The notes under the pieces are model-generated. The model made no database searches, was not told where the DNA came from, and saw only the letters and a program-made list of their open reading frames with translations. A stretch of 64,000 bases of DNA from Bradyrhizobium sp. 200 (lineage in GTDB: Bacteria; Pseudomonadota; Alphaproteobacteria; Rhizobiales; Xanthobacteraceae): NCBI RefSeq assembly GCF_023100945.1, contig NZ_CP064689.1, forward strand, positions 2,400,001-2,464,000, given 5' to 3'. The translations under genes were made by a program, and so were the position numbers. Below, piece by piece: positions 1 to 9,167 of this stretch (position 1 is the stretch's first letter; the number at the start of each line of letters is the position of its first letter).

Positions 1-130
1 CGATTATCCGCGCCGTTTTAGCCGGCGTCAGCCCTCATTGAGGCGAGTTTAGGCAAGCTTTGACGGCGCGTCTATACGCGCGGGCCTAGAGGGAGAGGGC
101 AAGCGGCCTAATACCGCGTCTTGGCGACGT

Positions 131-817
131 TCACATGTCAAATACGGCGACCGCGCGGATCGGCGAAGCTGTCCCGCCGCGCCACTTCATCGGCAGGCCG
201 ATGAAGGTGAACTGGCCACGGCCAAGCAGCGCCTCGAGATTGCACAGGCTCTCGATATGGGTGATGTCGAGGTCGAGGCAGGCCTTGTGGACGAGCGCAT
301 TCACCTTGCCCTCGGGTCCCGGCCGCATCGAATCGATGCCGAAATGCACGACGCCTTGCTGCGCCAGCCATTCGGTAGCGGCGACGTTCACGCCGGAATT
401 GCCGCTCGAATATTCCTTGTGGGGGAATGTTCGCGCGTGGTGGCCGGTGCAGAGCAGCACGGTGCCGCCCTTCGGCACCGGCACGCCGGCTTTCGCCACC
501 GCCGCCTCGAGGTAGGCAGGGGTAATCTCGGCGCGCGGCGCAATGTGGCGCAGGTCGATGCAGATGCCCGGCACGATGCATTTTTCCAGCGGATACTGAT
601 CGATGGATATGCCGCTCTTGCCGAAATGCCTGGGCGCGTCGATATGGGTGCCGGCGTGGTCCACCATGGAGATGAACATCGACGCCAGCCCGTGCACATT
701 GCCGGACTCGGCAAAGGATTCTTCGTGGGTCTTCCAGACGCCGTGCATGACGGGCGGGTGGCCGGGATAGCTTGGCGTGCGATGATAGAGCTCTCGGCTG
801 AGGTCGACGATCTTCAC
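131..817 (-). CDS. Cyclase family protein (kynurenine formamidase-like metal hydrolase)
   Basis: Cytoplasmic metal-dependent hydrolase or cyclase of 228 residues, a usual length for the family. The signature HAGTHIDAPRH lies at residues 54-64, giving candidate metal ligands H54, H58, D60 and H64. The start is GTG at 817, preceded by GGGGAG at about 7 nt. It is the last gene of a leftward set after DctM, 35 nt downstream, so the TRAP transporter probably imports its substrate or product. Family membership is clear. The substrate is not: kynurenine formamidase, isatin hydrolase and other cyclic amide or ester hydrolases share this fold, and no other tryptophan-pathway gene is nearby. Confidence 0.88.
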   Translation of the reverse strand: MKIVDLSRELYHRTPSYPGHPPVMHGVWKTHEESFAESGNVHGLASMFISMVDHAGTHIDAPRHFGKSGISIDQYPLEKCIVPGICIDLRHIAPRAEITPAYLEAAVAKAGVPVPKGGTVLLCTGHHARTFPHKEYSSGNSGVNVAATEWLAQQGVVHFGIDSMRPGPEGKVNALVHKACLDLDITHIESLCNLEALLGRGQFTFIGLPMKWRGGTASPIRAVAVFDM

Positions 818-852
818 GCAAAGTCTCCCCGACGCGAACTGCGGCGCCTGCT

Positions 853-2142
853 TTAGAACCCGAAGGCCCTCGGCAGCGCCAGCGACAGCCAGGGCACGTA
901 GGTCACGATCATCAGCACCGTAAACATCACGTAATAGAATGGCCAGATGCCGCGCATCACTTCATCGACCGAAACCTTGCCGATGGCGCAGCCGACAAAC
1001 AGCGTCGTCCCCACCGGCGGCGTCAGCAGGCCGATGCCGAGATTGAGCAGCATGACGATGCCGAAATGCACGGGATCGATGCCGAAGCTCTTCACCACCG
1101 GCAGCAGGATCGGCGTGCAGATCAGCAACAGGGGGGCGAGGTCGAGCGCCGTTCCCAGAACCAGCAGCATGATGTTCAGCCACATCAGCAGCACGTATTT
1201 GTTGCTGGAGATAGCAACAAAGAACTCCGTCATCTTTGCCGGCATTTGCATCAGGGCGGCGACATAGCCGAAGCACGATGCGGTGGCCACCAGCGTTAGC
1301 ACCATCGCTACGGTCTGCAACGTCTTGTAGACCAGGAGCGGCAGTTCGGACCATTTGTAGTCGCGATAGATGAACATCGTGACGAAGAACGCCCAGACGC
1401 AGGCGACCGCACCCGCCTCGATCGGCGTGAAGACGCCGGTGAGGATGCCGCCGAGAACGATAACCAGCGTCACGATTCCCCATACGGCGTCGCCGAGCAT
1501 CCTGACGGCCTGCCGGATCGGTACAGGCTCCCCCTTGGGATGCTTGTCGCGATAGGCGTAGAACAGGCAAAGCACCATCAGCGAAAAGCCGAGCAACAGC
1601 CCAGGGAGCACGCCGGCCAGGAACAGGCTGGTAATCGAGACCACGCCGCCGGTCGCCAGCGAATAGATTACCGAATTGTGGCTCGGCGGAATGATGATGG
1701 CCTGCAGCGAGGCGCTGATGGTCACATTGGTTGCGAACACCCGCGGATAGCCCTTGGCGGCCATCTGGGGGATCATCACCGAACCGATCGCGGATGTATC
1801 GGCAACCGACGATCCGGAGATGCCGCTCATGATCGTGGTCGCGAGAATATTGACCTGCGAGAGGCCGCCCCGCATGCGCGTGAACCCGACGACGACGGCT
1901 GCGAAGTCGACCAGCCGCCGGGCCATGCCGCCCTCGGCCATGATGGCGCCCGCCAGCACGAAGAACGGGATGGTCAGCATCGAGACCTTGCCGACGCCGC
2001 TGGCGAATTGCTGCATGACGGCGCCGACCGGCAGGTCGATCCAGAGCGCGCCGACCAGCGAGGACAGCGCCAGCGCATAGGCGATCGGCATGCCGATCGC
2101 GAAGAAGAAGCACATGCTGAGAAGAAGAACCGCAATATCCAT
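853..2142 (-). CDS. dctM: TRAP transporter large permease (DctM-type)
   Basis: Membrane permease of a tripartite ATP-independent periplasmic (TRAP) transporter, 429 residues, normal for DctM. The protein is almost wholly hydrophobic with 11-13 likely membrane spans and typical DctM stretches such as PFFVLAGAIMAEGG near residue 58 and a Gly/Pro-rich LGIGLLTPPVGTTLFVG near 370. It starts with ATG at 2142, 5 nt after the DctQ stop, so the two are translationally close. With the DctQ and DctP genes just upstream it makes a complete importer for a carboxylate-like substrate. The substrate cannot be read from the sequence. Confidence 0.95.
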   Translation of the reverse strand: MDIAVLLLSMCFFFAIGMPIAYALALSSLVGALWIDLPVGAVMQQFASGVGKVSMLTIPFFVLAGAIMAEGGMARRLVDFAAVVVGFTRMRGGLSQVNILATTIMSGISGSSVADTSAIGSVMIPQMAAKGYPRVFATNVTISASLQAIIIPPSHNSVIYSLATGGVVSITSLFLAGVLPGLLLGFSLMVLCLFYAYRDKHPKGEPVPIRQAVRMLGDAVWGIVTLVIVLGGILTGVFTPIEAGAVACVWAFFVTMFIYRDYKWSELPLLVYKTLQTVAMVLTLVATASCFGYVAALMQMPAKMTEFFVAISSNKYVLLMWLNIMLLVLGTALDLAPLLLICTPILLPVVKSFGIDPVHFGIVMLLNLGIGLLTPPVGTTLFVGCAIGKVSVDEVMRGIWPFYYVMFTVLMIVTYVPWLSLALPRAFGF

Positions 2143-2147
2143 GGAAA

Positions 2148-2669
2148 TTACTCGACCGGTATGTGGGCGTCGCTGCCGTCACGCGGCGGCGGGCCGATGG
2201 TCAGGCGTTCGACGACGAACAGGAGCATCATGGCACCGCTGACCACGATCGGAAGATAGGTGATACCGACCGACAGCCACGGAAATTCGTCGACCGAATT
2301 GTCCCAGGTGGTGTGAACGAGCCGCAGGCCCCACACCACCATGAAGATCGCAATCACGCCCATCAGGACTTCGCTGAGGAACAGCGAGGCACGTCGCAAC
2401 GGCGGCGGCAGCAGATCGGTGCCAACCGTCATGTTCATGTGGATGCGCTGGCGATAGCAGTTGGCCGAGCCGATAAAGGTGATGCCGACGGTCAGCAGCA
2501 CGGCCATCGGTTCGGGCCATGATGAAGCGCTGTTGAGGATATAGCGGGTGTAGACGGCCCACGGAATGACCGCCGAGACCAGCACGAGCGCCACGCACGC
2601 GATAACGGCGCCGCTCCAGTAAACCGTATCGTTCACACGCCGGAAAATACCGGCCGCAGAATTGGACAT
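2148..2669 (-). CDS. dctQ: TRAP transporter small permease (DctQ-type)
   Basis: Four-helix small membrane subunit of the TRAP transporter. The open frame reaches 2744, but I place the start at ATG 2669 (MSNSAAGIF), because GAGG sits 5 nt upstream and the extra 25 residues are unlike a DctQ N-terminus. That gives 173 residues, normal for the family. Hydrophobic segments lie near residues 20-45, 55-75, 95-115 and 135-155. It is followed 5 nt later by DctM and preceded by DctP. Confidence 0.92.
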   Translation of the reverse strand: MSNSAAGIFRRVNDTVYWSGAVIACVALVLVSAVIPWAVYTRYILNSASSWPEPMAVLLTVGITFIGSANCYRQRIHMNMTVGTDLLPPPLRRASLFLSEVLMGVIAIFMVVWGLRLVHTTWDNSVDEFPWLSVGITYLPIVVSGAMMLLFVVERLTIGPPPRDGSDAHIPVE

Positions 2670-2764
2670 CTTAACCTCGGAGAATGACGGCGTCCCTAAT
2701 CTCGCCAGAGGTTGAGCGTGACCGGAGGGGAAAAATCCGGCCACTCCTCTGTGGCAAGCCGTGC

Positions 2765-3766
2765 CTACTGGACCGCTTCGATACGCTTGACCATGGCCGC
2801 ATACTTCGCGCCATACTTGTCCCAGACCGGTTTGACAGCTTCCTGGAACGGCTTCTTGTCGATGTCGGTGATGATTTCGGTTCCGGACGCCTTCATTTTT
2901 TCGATGGCCGTGTTCTCGGCTTCATACCAGAGCACGCGCTGCTCGGCCTGCGCTTCCTTCGAAAGTTTCTTGATCAGCGCCTGATCTTCCGGCGACAGCT
3001 TTTGCCAGGAGATGCGCGAGAAGACCAAGAGCTCCGGAATGATCAGGTGCTCGGTCATCGTGAAATACTTGGCCACCTGATAATGGTTCTGCGCGATGAA
3101 CGATGGCGGATTGTTCTCCGCGCCGTCGACCACGCCGGTCTGCATCGAGCTGAAGACCTGGTCGAAGCCGAGGGCTACGCCATTGCCGCCCAGTGCGTTC
3201 ATGGTGTCGACGAAGAGCGGATTGCCCATCATGCGGACCTTGAGGCCCTTGAGATCGGCAATGGTCCGGATCGGCCGCTTGTTATTGTAGACGTTGCGCG
3301 AGCCGGCGTTCATCCAGCACAGCGCGATCAGGCCGGTCTTTTCGTTCGCGGAAATCTTCGCCAGCAATTCGTCGCCGATCTCGCCGTCGATCACCTTCTC
3401 CATGTGCTTGGAGTTGCGGAAGACGAACGGCATGTTGAAGACGTTGACGTCGTCCACGACGGGGCCGACGGCGCCGACCGAAATACGGGCGATCTGGAGC
3501 GCACCGAGCTGGGCCTGCTCGATCATTTCCTTTTCGCCGCCGAGCTGCATCGACGGGAACATCTGGATCGTCAGCCGGCCGTTGGTGGCCGCTTCCAGCT
3601 TCTTGCCCATTCTGACGACGGCTTCGACCGTCGGATAGCCCAGCGGATGAACGTCGGAAGCCTTCAGCACCATTTTCGTTTGCGCAAATGCTGACGATAG
3701 CGGCGTCGTGGCCGCCATCGTGGCCCCGAGCCCTGCACTCAGCTTGATGAAGTCGCGGCGTTTCAT
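2765..3766 (-). CDS. dctP: TRAP transporter substrate-binding protein (DctP-type)
   Basis: Periplasmic solute-binding protein of the TRAP system, 333 residues. The N-terminus MKRRDFIKLSAGLG has a twin-arginine pattern followed by a hydrophobic stretch ending near SSAFA, so Tat export is likely. The family's central arginine region is visible as GLKVRMMGNPLFVDTMNALGG near residues 160-180, where the arginine normally binds a substrate carboxylate. The start is well supported by AGGAGGAACACC before ATG. It is first in the DctP-DctQ-DctM-cyclase order, 46 nt after the GntR regulator gene. Confidence 0.95.
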   Translation of the reverse strand: MKRRDFIKLSAGLGATMAATTPLSSAFAQTKMVLKASDVHPLGYPTVEAVVRMGKKLEAATNGRLTIQMFPSMQLGGEKEMIEQAQLGALQIARISVGAVGPVVDDVNVFNMPFVFRNSKHMEKVIDGEIGDELLAKISANEKTGLIALCWMNAGSRNVYNNKRPIRTIADLKGLKVRMMGNPLFVDTMNALGGNGVALGFDQVFSSMQTGVVDGAENNPPSFIAQNHYQVAKYFTMTEHLIIPELLVFSRISWQKLSPEDQALIKKLSKEAQAEQRVLWYEAENTAIEKMKASGTEIITDIDKKPFQEAVKPVWDKYGAKYAAMVKRIEAVQ

Positions 3767-3812
3767 GGTGTTCCTCCTGATGTTGTTTTATCGTTTTATG
3801 GACGTCTGAACT

Positions 3813-4556
3813 CTAAGGTCGCTCGTCGAAGTACTCCGGATTGATGTGTTGAGTAGCCGAGATGTTCTCGAGGAGGCTTTCGAGGTGGGTCTCCATCGCC
3901 CGCCTTGCGCCCTCAGCGTCATGCGCCTCGATTGCGATCAGGACAGCCTCGTGTTCGACGATCACCTTTGCGATCCGCCCGCGCTGGGGCAGGGTTAGCC
4001 GGCGGTAGCGATCGACGTGAACCTTCACCTGCTGGATATATTTCCAGATTCCAGGATAGCCGGCGACATCGGCGACTGTAGCATGAAACATTTCGTCGGC
4101 CTGATGGAACGTGTCGCTGTCTCCGGCGGCGCTGGCCTCGCGCTGCCGTTCCAGGATCGACTGCAGCGCCAAGATCTGGCTCGATGTCGCGCGCTCTGCG
4201 GCGAGCCGCGCGGTGGTTTCCTCCAGCGCCTTGCGGATGATGATGGCTTCTGGCAGCGCCGCCACCGGAATGCGCGAGACGAAGATGCCGGACTGGGGAT
4301 AGATCTCCAGCAGGCCCTCATCCGATAATTTGAGAATGGCTTCGCGAACGGGGGTGCGGCTCACCCCGTAGGAGTGCGCGATTTGCGCTTCCGAGATGGC
4401 TTCGCCGGGTCGGCGCTGCAGCGACACCAGTTCGACCCGAAGGTCGGAGTAGATCCTGGACGCTGCGGTCGCCGCGCGCGGTCTGCCGCTGCGGCGCGTG
4501 CCGGCGGCCGTTCGGCGAACCGTAGGATCCGTCTTTTTCGATGCGCGAGCGGGCAT
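3813..4556 (-). CDS. GntR family transcriptional regulator (FCD/FadR subfamily)
   Basis: DNA-binding repressor or activator with an N-terminal winged helix and a C-terminal helical FCD ligand domain. The recognition-helix region reads GVSRTPVREAILKLSDEGLLE. The acidic and His residues of the FCD metal/ligand site appear in FHQADEMFHATV and VEHEAVL. The frame opens at 4652, but the start is set at ATG 4556 (MPARASKK) behind a GAGAAAG sequence. The longer version would also run through the near-palindrome at 4574-4587. It precedes the TRAP and cyclase genes on the same strand with only 46 nt before DctP, so it probably controls them and itself. Confidence 0.88.
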   Translation of the reverse strand: MPARASKKTDPTVRRTAAGTRRSGRPRAATAASRIYSDLRVELVSLQRRPGEAISEAQIAHSYGVSRTPVREAILKLSDEGLLEIYPQSGIFVSRIPVAALPEAIIIRKALEETTARLAAERATSSQILALQSILERQREASAAGDSDTFHQADEMFHATVADVAGYPGIWKYIQQVKVHVDRYRRLTLPQRGRIAKVIVEHEAVLIAIEAHDAEGARRAMETHLESLLENISATQHINPEYFDERP

Positions 4557-4573
4557 GGCTGCTTTCTCGATTG

Positions 4574-4587
4574 ATATATTAGTATAT
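4574..4587. promoter_or_regulatory. Near-palindrome upstream of the GntR gene (candidate operator)
   Basis: ATATATTAGTATAT is palindromic at 12 of 14 positions and sits 18 nt before the chosen GntR start. On the minus strand a TTGTCA hexamer lies 16 nt upstream of a TAATAT hexamer that falls inside the palindrome, so it could be an operator over a promoter. FCD-type GntR proteins commonly bind short AT-rich palindromes and autoregulate. That this is their site is inference. Confidence 0.4.
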
Positions 4588-4679
4588 GAATTGACTTTGA
4601 CAATCGGAAATTGAGCCGTGCTGCGGTTTTGCCGCGCGCTCGAGAGGCTCATCCAACAATTGGAGCTCTGCGTCGGCGC

Positions 4680-5387
4680 CTAGTCCCGGCCGCTGATGAA
4701 GCCGGCGCGTCTGCGCTGTTCCTGTTGTCCGGCGCCGGTCAGCAAATCGATCAGGTCATGGGCTTGTTGCGGGTGGGCAGCGGCAATGGTGATGCCTGCC
4801 GTGTACATCGTTGCGAGTTCGCAGCCCGGCGGCAGCGCACCGGACAGGGTTACGCCTCTGGTGCTGATGATCTCCGTCGATTGCGTGCACCCGATCGGAC
4901 GCCGCGCCTTGGACGTCGCCAGTTCGCGCATCGCCGTCGCGCCGTTGGGGAAAATCCTGAGGCGGGCGACAACCTGATCGGCGATGCCGAGCTGCTGAAG
5001 GACATTTGCAACGTGAATGCCGGCCGTCGAGGCTTGGGTATCCGGCACGTAGATCGCGTCGGAGGCCAATAGCGCATCGCGCAAGCCGGTGGCATCGTTT
5101 GCCGATACTTGGGGATCGCCGGTGCGAACGGCGAGGGCGGTCTCGACCAGGCCGATATCGGTCATTGACGCGGCAACCACCAGCTTCTCCTCCGCCAGTT
5201 TGGCGACGAGGGCCGCGGTCAGGATGACGATGTCTGGCGGCGTGGCCTTGCGCAATTTGTCGGCCATGGCGCCGACCGCGCCAAACTCGCCTGCGATATC
5301 GAAGCCGGTCAGGGCCTTGAAGGCCGGCGCCATGCTTGCGACCAGGCCCTGAGCCGCACCGCCGCTCAGGATGTTCAGGGTGCTCAT
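4680..5387 (-). CDS. ModA-like substrate-binding domain protein without signal peptide
   Basis: 235 residues resembling molybdate/tungstate-type periplasmic binding proteins: LNILSGGAAQGL at the start, PDIVILTAA near residue 52, and late IGCTQSTEII and AGITIAAAHP segments typical of the ModA fold. The ATG overlaps the upstream molybdopterin subunit stop by 4 nt (5384-5387), so the two are co-translated. It has no signal peptide or lipobox, which is odd for a binding protein. It might act in the cytoplasm, perhaps in ligand or cofactor handling for the hydroxylase, but that is inference. No ModB or ModC gene is nearby. Confidence 0.8.
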   Translation of the reverse strand: MSTLNILSGGAAQGLVASMAPAFKALTGFDIAGEFGAVGAMADKLRKATPPDIVILTAALVAKLAEEKLVVAASMTDIGLVETALAVRTGDPQVSANDATGLRDALLASDAIYVPDTQASTAGIHVANVLQQLGIADQVVARLRIFPNGATAMRELATSKARRPIGCTQSTEIISTRGVTLSGALPPGCELATMYTAGITIAAAHPQQAHDLIDLLTGAGQQEQRRRAGFISGRD

Positions 5388-7525
5388 GAGGTCAATTCCA
5401 TCGCGGCAATGATTCGCTCGCGCGTGATCGGCAGATCGCGCACCCGAACGCCGAGTGCGTCAAAAATCGCGTTCGCGATGGCGGCTGTAACAGGGCCGTG
5501 GGCAGCCTCGCCGGCGCCGACCGGGTCGATATGAGCCCGCTGGATGACCTCAACCTCGACATCGGGCACTTCGCTAAAGCGCAGGATCGGATATTCCGTC
5601 CAGCTCGTGCTGATGATGCGTTGCCGGTCGAAGCGGACGCGTTCCTTCAGCACCCAACTCGTGGCCTGGATGGCGCCGCCCTCGATCTGGTTGATGACGC
5701 CGTCCGGATTGATCGCTTCGCCGACATCGACCGCCAGCGTCAATTTCCTGACGCTGATATCCTCGGCGCTCTCGATCTCGGCGATGGCGGCGCAATAGGC
5801 ACCGGTGTTCTTGTAGCGCGCAAAGCCGACGCCGTGACCGATGCCGGGCTGTTTCTCGGGCTTCCATGTGGCGCGCGTGGCTGCGGCGCGGATGACGTCT
5901 CTGGCTCGCTCATCCCGCAAGTGACGCAGCCGGAACGCGACCGGATCTTCGCCGCGCTCGGCGGCAAGTTCATCGAGAAAGGACTCGATGGCAAACACAT
6001 TGCCCTGCGCGCCGAGCGTCCGCAGCGCGGAAGTGCGGATCGGCATGGTCGTCAGGCGATGGCTTTCGATGTGCCACGATGGAAAATCATAGAGCGGGAC
6101 CGAGTTGCGGTCGCCGCCGCCGCCGTTTGCCTGAGGCGGATTGGTCGAGACCATGCGCGGAAACGGTTCTGCCAACTCGAAGCCTGCCAGCAGGGCAGGC
6201 AGTGCTGCGCGCCCCGGCCGCGCCACGTGGCCGTTGCCCCAAATATCGTGCCGCCAGTCTACGATTTCACCCTGCGCATCCAGATCGGCCTCGATCTCGA
6301 TCGCCATCGCCGCCCCAAACGGCGCATCCGACATTTCGTCCTGGCGCGACCACTGTACGCGCACCGGCCGGCCGTCGGCGGCTTTGGCGAGCAGCACGGC
6401 ATCGAGCGCGACATCGTCGGCGGCGTTATGGCCGTAGCAGCCAGCGCCCTCCAAATGCTCGACGGTGATGTTCTCGACCGGCAGCTTGAGAACCAGCGCC
6501 AGATCGGCGCGCAGGAGATAGACCCCTTGGCTGTGGGTCCAGACATGAACGCGGTCGCCATCCCACTGCGCCATCGCACAGGACGGTGCGATCGACGCGT
6601 GGGCAATATAGGGGCGGGTATATTGCCGCCGGACGGTGCGCTTGCTGACGCCGGGCGATACCGCCGTCCTCTTGTCGATCGTCGTCGATTCCGATGGCTG
6701 AGCCTTCAGGAACGAAGCCAGATCGTTTTCGTCGGGCAGGGGCTCGCCGTCAGACCAGGATGCGCCTTTGCGCAAGGCGTTGAGCGCCGCCTCCGCGCCA
6801 TGCTCGGTCTCGCTGACGACACCGGCAAAACTGCCGTCGCGCACGATGGCGACGAGACCGGCCACCGCGCGAGCGCCATCCTCCTTCAACTCGTTAAGTT
6901 TCGCGCGCGCGTTCTCCGGCCGCAGCACGCGGCCATGCAACATTCCCGCCAGTGCCTGATCGTGGATGAAGCGCGGCCGGCCCAAAACCTTGTCCGGAAT
7001 GTCGAGCCGCTGAATTGAGGTCCCGGCCAACGCCCGGCGCGATGCGATCTTTGGCGTTACGCCGGGCGCGGCGTCGCGATCGAGCGAGACTTCCTGAGCA
7101 AGCTCCCAGTAGCTGGTCCTGACATTGCCTGGTCCCGAAATGGTGCCGTCCTCGATGTCGAGCGCATCGATATCGACCCCCAGCCGCTCCGACGCCTGCT
7201 GAAGAAAGATCCTGCGAACTTCCGCACAGGCGTGGCGCAGAGCGCGGCCCGACTGCTGGATGGAAAGGCTGCCCGAGGTGACCCCTTCGTTGGGGCTACT
7301 CGCTGTCGACGCTCGGATCATCTGCACGCGCGACAGATCAATATCGAGTTCGTCCGCGGCGATCTGTGCCAGCGCCGTCACGATGCCTTGCCCGATCTCC
7401 ACCTTGCCGGGCGAGATCGTCACCTGTCCGGTGCTTGAGAATTTCAGCCACGCCGACAATTTCGGGTTCGCTGCAAGGCTCACCGGCAATTGGGGAGGAG
7501 ACGGAGAGGGCGCGTGTGGATTCAT
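5384..7525 (-). CDS. Molybdopterin-binding subunit, xanthine dehydrogenase / isoquinoline oxidoreductase type
   Basis: Large Mo-cofactor subunit (713 residues) of a molybdenum hydroxylase, similar in length and order to isoquinoline 1-oxidoreductase beta subunits. Visible features are KVEIGQGIVTALAQIAADEL near residues 40-60, GSLSIQQSGRALRHA near 85-100, AGCYGHNAADDVALDA in the middle, and VGAGEAAHGPVTAAIANAI near 670-690, whose Glu matches the catalytic glutamate of the family. Such enzymes insert water-derived oxygen into heteroaromatic rings or aldehydes. It overlaps the [2Fe-2S] subunit gene by 4 nt and the ModA-like gene by 4 nt. The substrate is unknown. Confidence 0.92.
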   Translation of the reverse strand: MNPHAPSPSPPQLPVSLAANPKLSAWLKFSSTGQVTISPGKVEIGQGIVTALAQIAADELDIDLSRVQMIRASTASSPNEGVTSGSLSIQQSGRALRHACAEVRRIFLQQASERLGVDIDALDIEDGTISGPGNVRTSYWELAQEVSLDRDAAPGVTPKIASRRALAGTSIQRLDIPDKVLGRPRFIHDQALAGMLHGRVLRPENARAKLNELKEDGARAVAGLVAIVRDGSFAGVVSETEHGAEAALNALRKGASWSDGEPLPDENDLASFLKAQPSESTTIDKRTAVSPGVSKRTVRRQYTRPYIAHASIAPSCAMAQWDGDRVHVWTHSQGVYLLRADLALVLKLPVENITVEHLEGAGCYGHNAADDVALDAVLLAKAADGRPVRVQWSRQDEMSDAPFGAAMAIEIEADLDAQGEIVDWRHDIWGNGHVARPGRAALPALLAGFELAEPFPRMVSTNPPQANGGGGDRNSVPLYDFPSWHIESHRLTTMPIRTSALRTLGAQGNVFAIESFLDELAAERGEDPVAFRLRHLRDERARDVIRAAATRATWKPEKQPGIGHGVGFARYKNTGAYCAAIAEIESAEDISVRKLTLAVDVGEAINPDGVINQIEGGAIQATSWVLKERVRFDRQRIISTSWTEYPILRFSEVPDVEVEVIQRAHIDPVGAGEAAHGPVTAAIANAIFDALGVRVRDLPITRERIIAAMELTS

Positions 7526-7992
7526 CCCGCCGCCATTTCTTCCGCCGCGCGCAGCACGGCCCGCACCATGCGATTATGCGAACCGCAGCGGCAGAGGTTG
7601 CGGTCGAGCGCTTCCTTCACCTCACGGCTGGTCGGCGCCGGATTTCGCTTTAACAGCGCCGCTGCACTCATCAGGATGCCGGAGACGCAATAGCCGCATT
7701 GCAGCGCCTGCTCGGCGATGAAAGCGCGCTGCAACGGGTGCGGGTGCTCGCTTGTTCCCAATCCTTCGATCGTCGTGACATCCTTGTTCGCCACCGACCA
7801 GAGCGGCGTGTCGCAGGCGGACACTGCACGGTCGCCGACAATCACGTTGCAGGCGCCACACTCGCCGGCGCCGCAGCCAAAATGCGGTCCGGTCATGCCG
7901 ACCTGCCCGCGCAGAATATCCAGCAATGACCGGTCGGGATCAGCGTCAATCTCGGTCTCGGCGCCGTTGAGGCGAAATCGAACGCTCGGCAT
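7522..7992 (-). CDS. [2Fe-2S]-binding small subunit of molybdenum hydroxylase
   Basis: Electron-transfer subunit of 156 residues. The N-terminal plant-type [2Fe-2S] cluster has C40, C45, C48 and C60, and the C-terminal helical domain has the second cluster at C99, C102, C134 and C136. Both sets are complete. Electrons would pass from the Mo centre of the adjacent subunit through these clusters to an external acceptor. No FAD subunit is encoded here, as expected for the isoquinoline oxidoreductase type rather than classical xanthine dehydrogenase. It starts with ATG at 7992, 27 nt downstream of the Bug-type binding protein. Confidence 0.95.
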   Translation of the reverse strand: MPSVRFRLNGAETEIDADPDRSLLDILRGQVGMTGPHFGCGAGECGACNVIVGDRAVSACDTPLWSVANKDVTTIEGLGTSEHPHPLQRAFIAEQALQCGYCVSGILMSAAALLKRNPAPTSREVKEALDRNLCRCGSHNRMVRAVLRAAEEMAAG

Positions 7993-8019
7993 CGAGGGCG
8001 AACCTTCTCTCGTGGCTTC

Positions 8020-8991
8020 TTATTGCGGCGGCCTGTCGAATTTCTTGACGACTTCGCCCCACTTCACAATATCGCCGCGCAGGAATTTGTCGAATTCCAC
8101 TGGGGTCATCGACATAGGAACCGCGCCCTGCTGGGTCCAGAGCTTGACGATATCGGGTCGTTTCACGATCGCGTTCACGGCCGCATTGAGCTTGTCGATG
8201 ATCGGCTTTGGCGTGCCCGCGGGTGCCATCAGGCCGAGCCAGATGGTGGCCTCATAGCCGGGAACGCCGGCCTCGATCACCGTCGGCGCATTGGGCAGCA
8301 CGGTCGAGCGCGCCTTGCCTGTCGTAGCTAGCGCGCGCGCCTGATTTTCGGCGACGTTGGGGGCCATCGCCGGAACCGCGTCGATCATCATCTGCACCTG
8401 GCCGCCGATCACGCCGCTGCGCGCCTCGCCGCTGTTGCGGTAGGGCACGTGCAAGACGTCGATGCCGGCCATGGCTTTGAACAGCTCGCCCGCCATGTGA
8501 TACGGCGTACCCTGACCTGACGAGGCGTAGTTCAGTTTCCCGGGCTGCGATTTGGCGAGCGCGATGAATTCCTGCAGCGTCTTGGCCTGCACCGAGGGAT
8601 GGACCACGATGACGAGGTCCGAATAGTTGACCGGCGCGATCGGGGCGAGATCGCGCATCAGTTCGTATTTGCGCTGCGGAACCAGCGATTCATTCGCAGT
8701 CTGCGTATTGGACATCATCAGCAGCGTGTAACCGTCGGGCGGCGACTTGACGACCTCCTGCGTGCCGATGACACCGCCGGCCCCCGTGCGGTTTTCGATC
8801 ACGAAGGGCTGGCCGAAACCTTCCTGCAGGATGCTGCCGATCTGGCGAGCGGTGACGTCGGCTGGCCCCCCGGCACCAAATGGAACAATCACCTTCACCG
8901 GGCGCGACGGATAGTCCTGTGCCTGCGCGGCAGGCAGCGATGTTGCGAACAGAGTTGCAACCAGAGCCAGTGCAGTCCTTGGGCCCGTCAT
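8020..8991 (-). CDS. Bug-type tripartite tricarboxylate transporter substrate-binding protein
   Basis: Periplasmic binding protein of the Bug/TctC family, 323 residues with the start at ATG 8991. The open frame extends to 9234, but only the internal start has GGAGAA just upstream and a proper signal peptide (hydrophobic residues 5-20, cleavage near PAAQA). Family hallmarks are YPSRPVKVIVPFGAGGPADVTAR just after cleavage and NYASSGQGTPYHMAGELF in the middle. No TctA or TctB gene lies next to it, which is common for this expanded family. As first gene of the leftward operon it probably delivers, or senses, the substrate of the downstream molybdenum hydroxylase. Confidence 0.92.
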   Translation of the reverse strand: MTGPRTALALVATLFATSLPAAQAQDYPSRPVKVIVPFGAGGPADVTARQIGSILQEGFGQPFVIENRTGAGGVIGTQEVVKSPPDGYTLLMMSNTQTANESLVPQRKYELMRDLAPIAPVNYSDLVIVVHPSVQAKTLQEFIALAKSQPGKLNYASSGQGTPYHMAGELFKAMAGIDVLHVPYRNSGEARSGVIGGQVQMMIDAVPAMAPNVAENQARALATTGKARSTVLPNAPTVIEAGVPGYEATIWLGLMAPAGTPKPIIDKLNAAVNAIVKRPDIVKLWTQQGAVPMSMTPVEFDKFLRGDIVKWGEVVKKFDRPPQ

Positions 8992-9167
8992 TTCTCCATC
9001 CCCTGACTCTTGTTTTATTCGTTGCCGCAAGTTTAGCTGCAATGGGAACAGGCTGTCGACGAAAGACTGGCTGCGCGCCCTCGGAATAAAAGATAACTTC
9101 AGGTGTATCGGACCGAGCAGGAGCGAGCCCGTAGAGAAGGCTCGATAAACGGTAATAGGGAGCGCCA

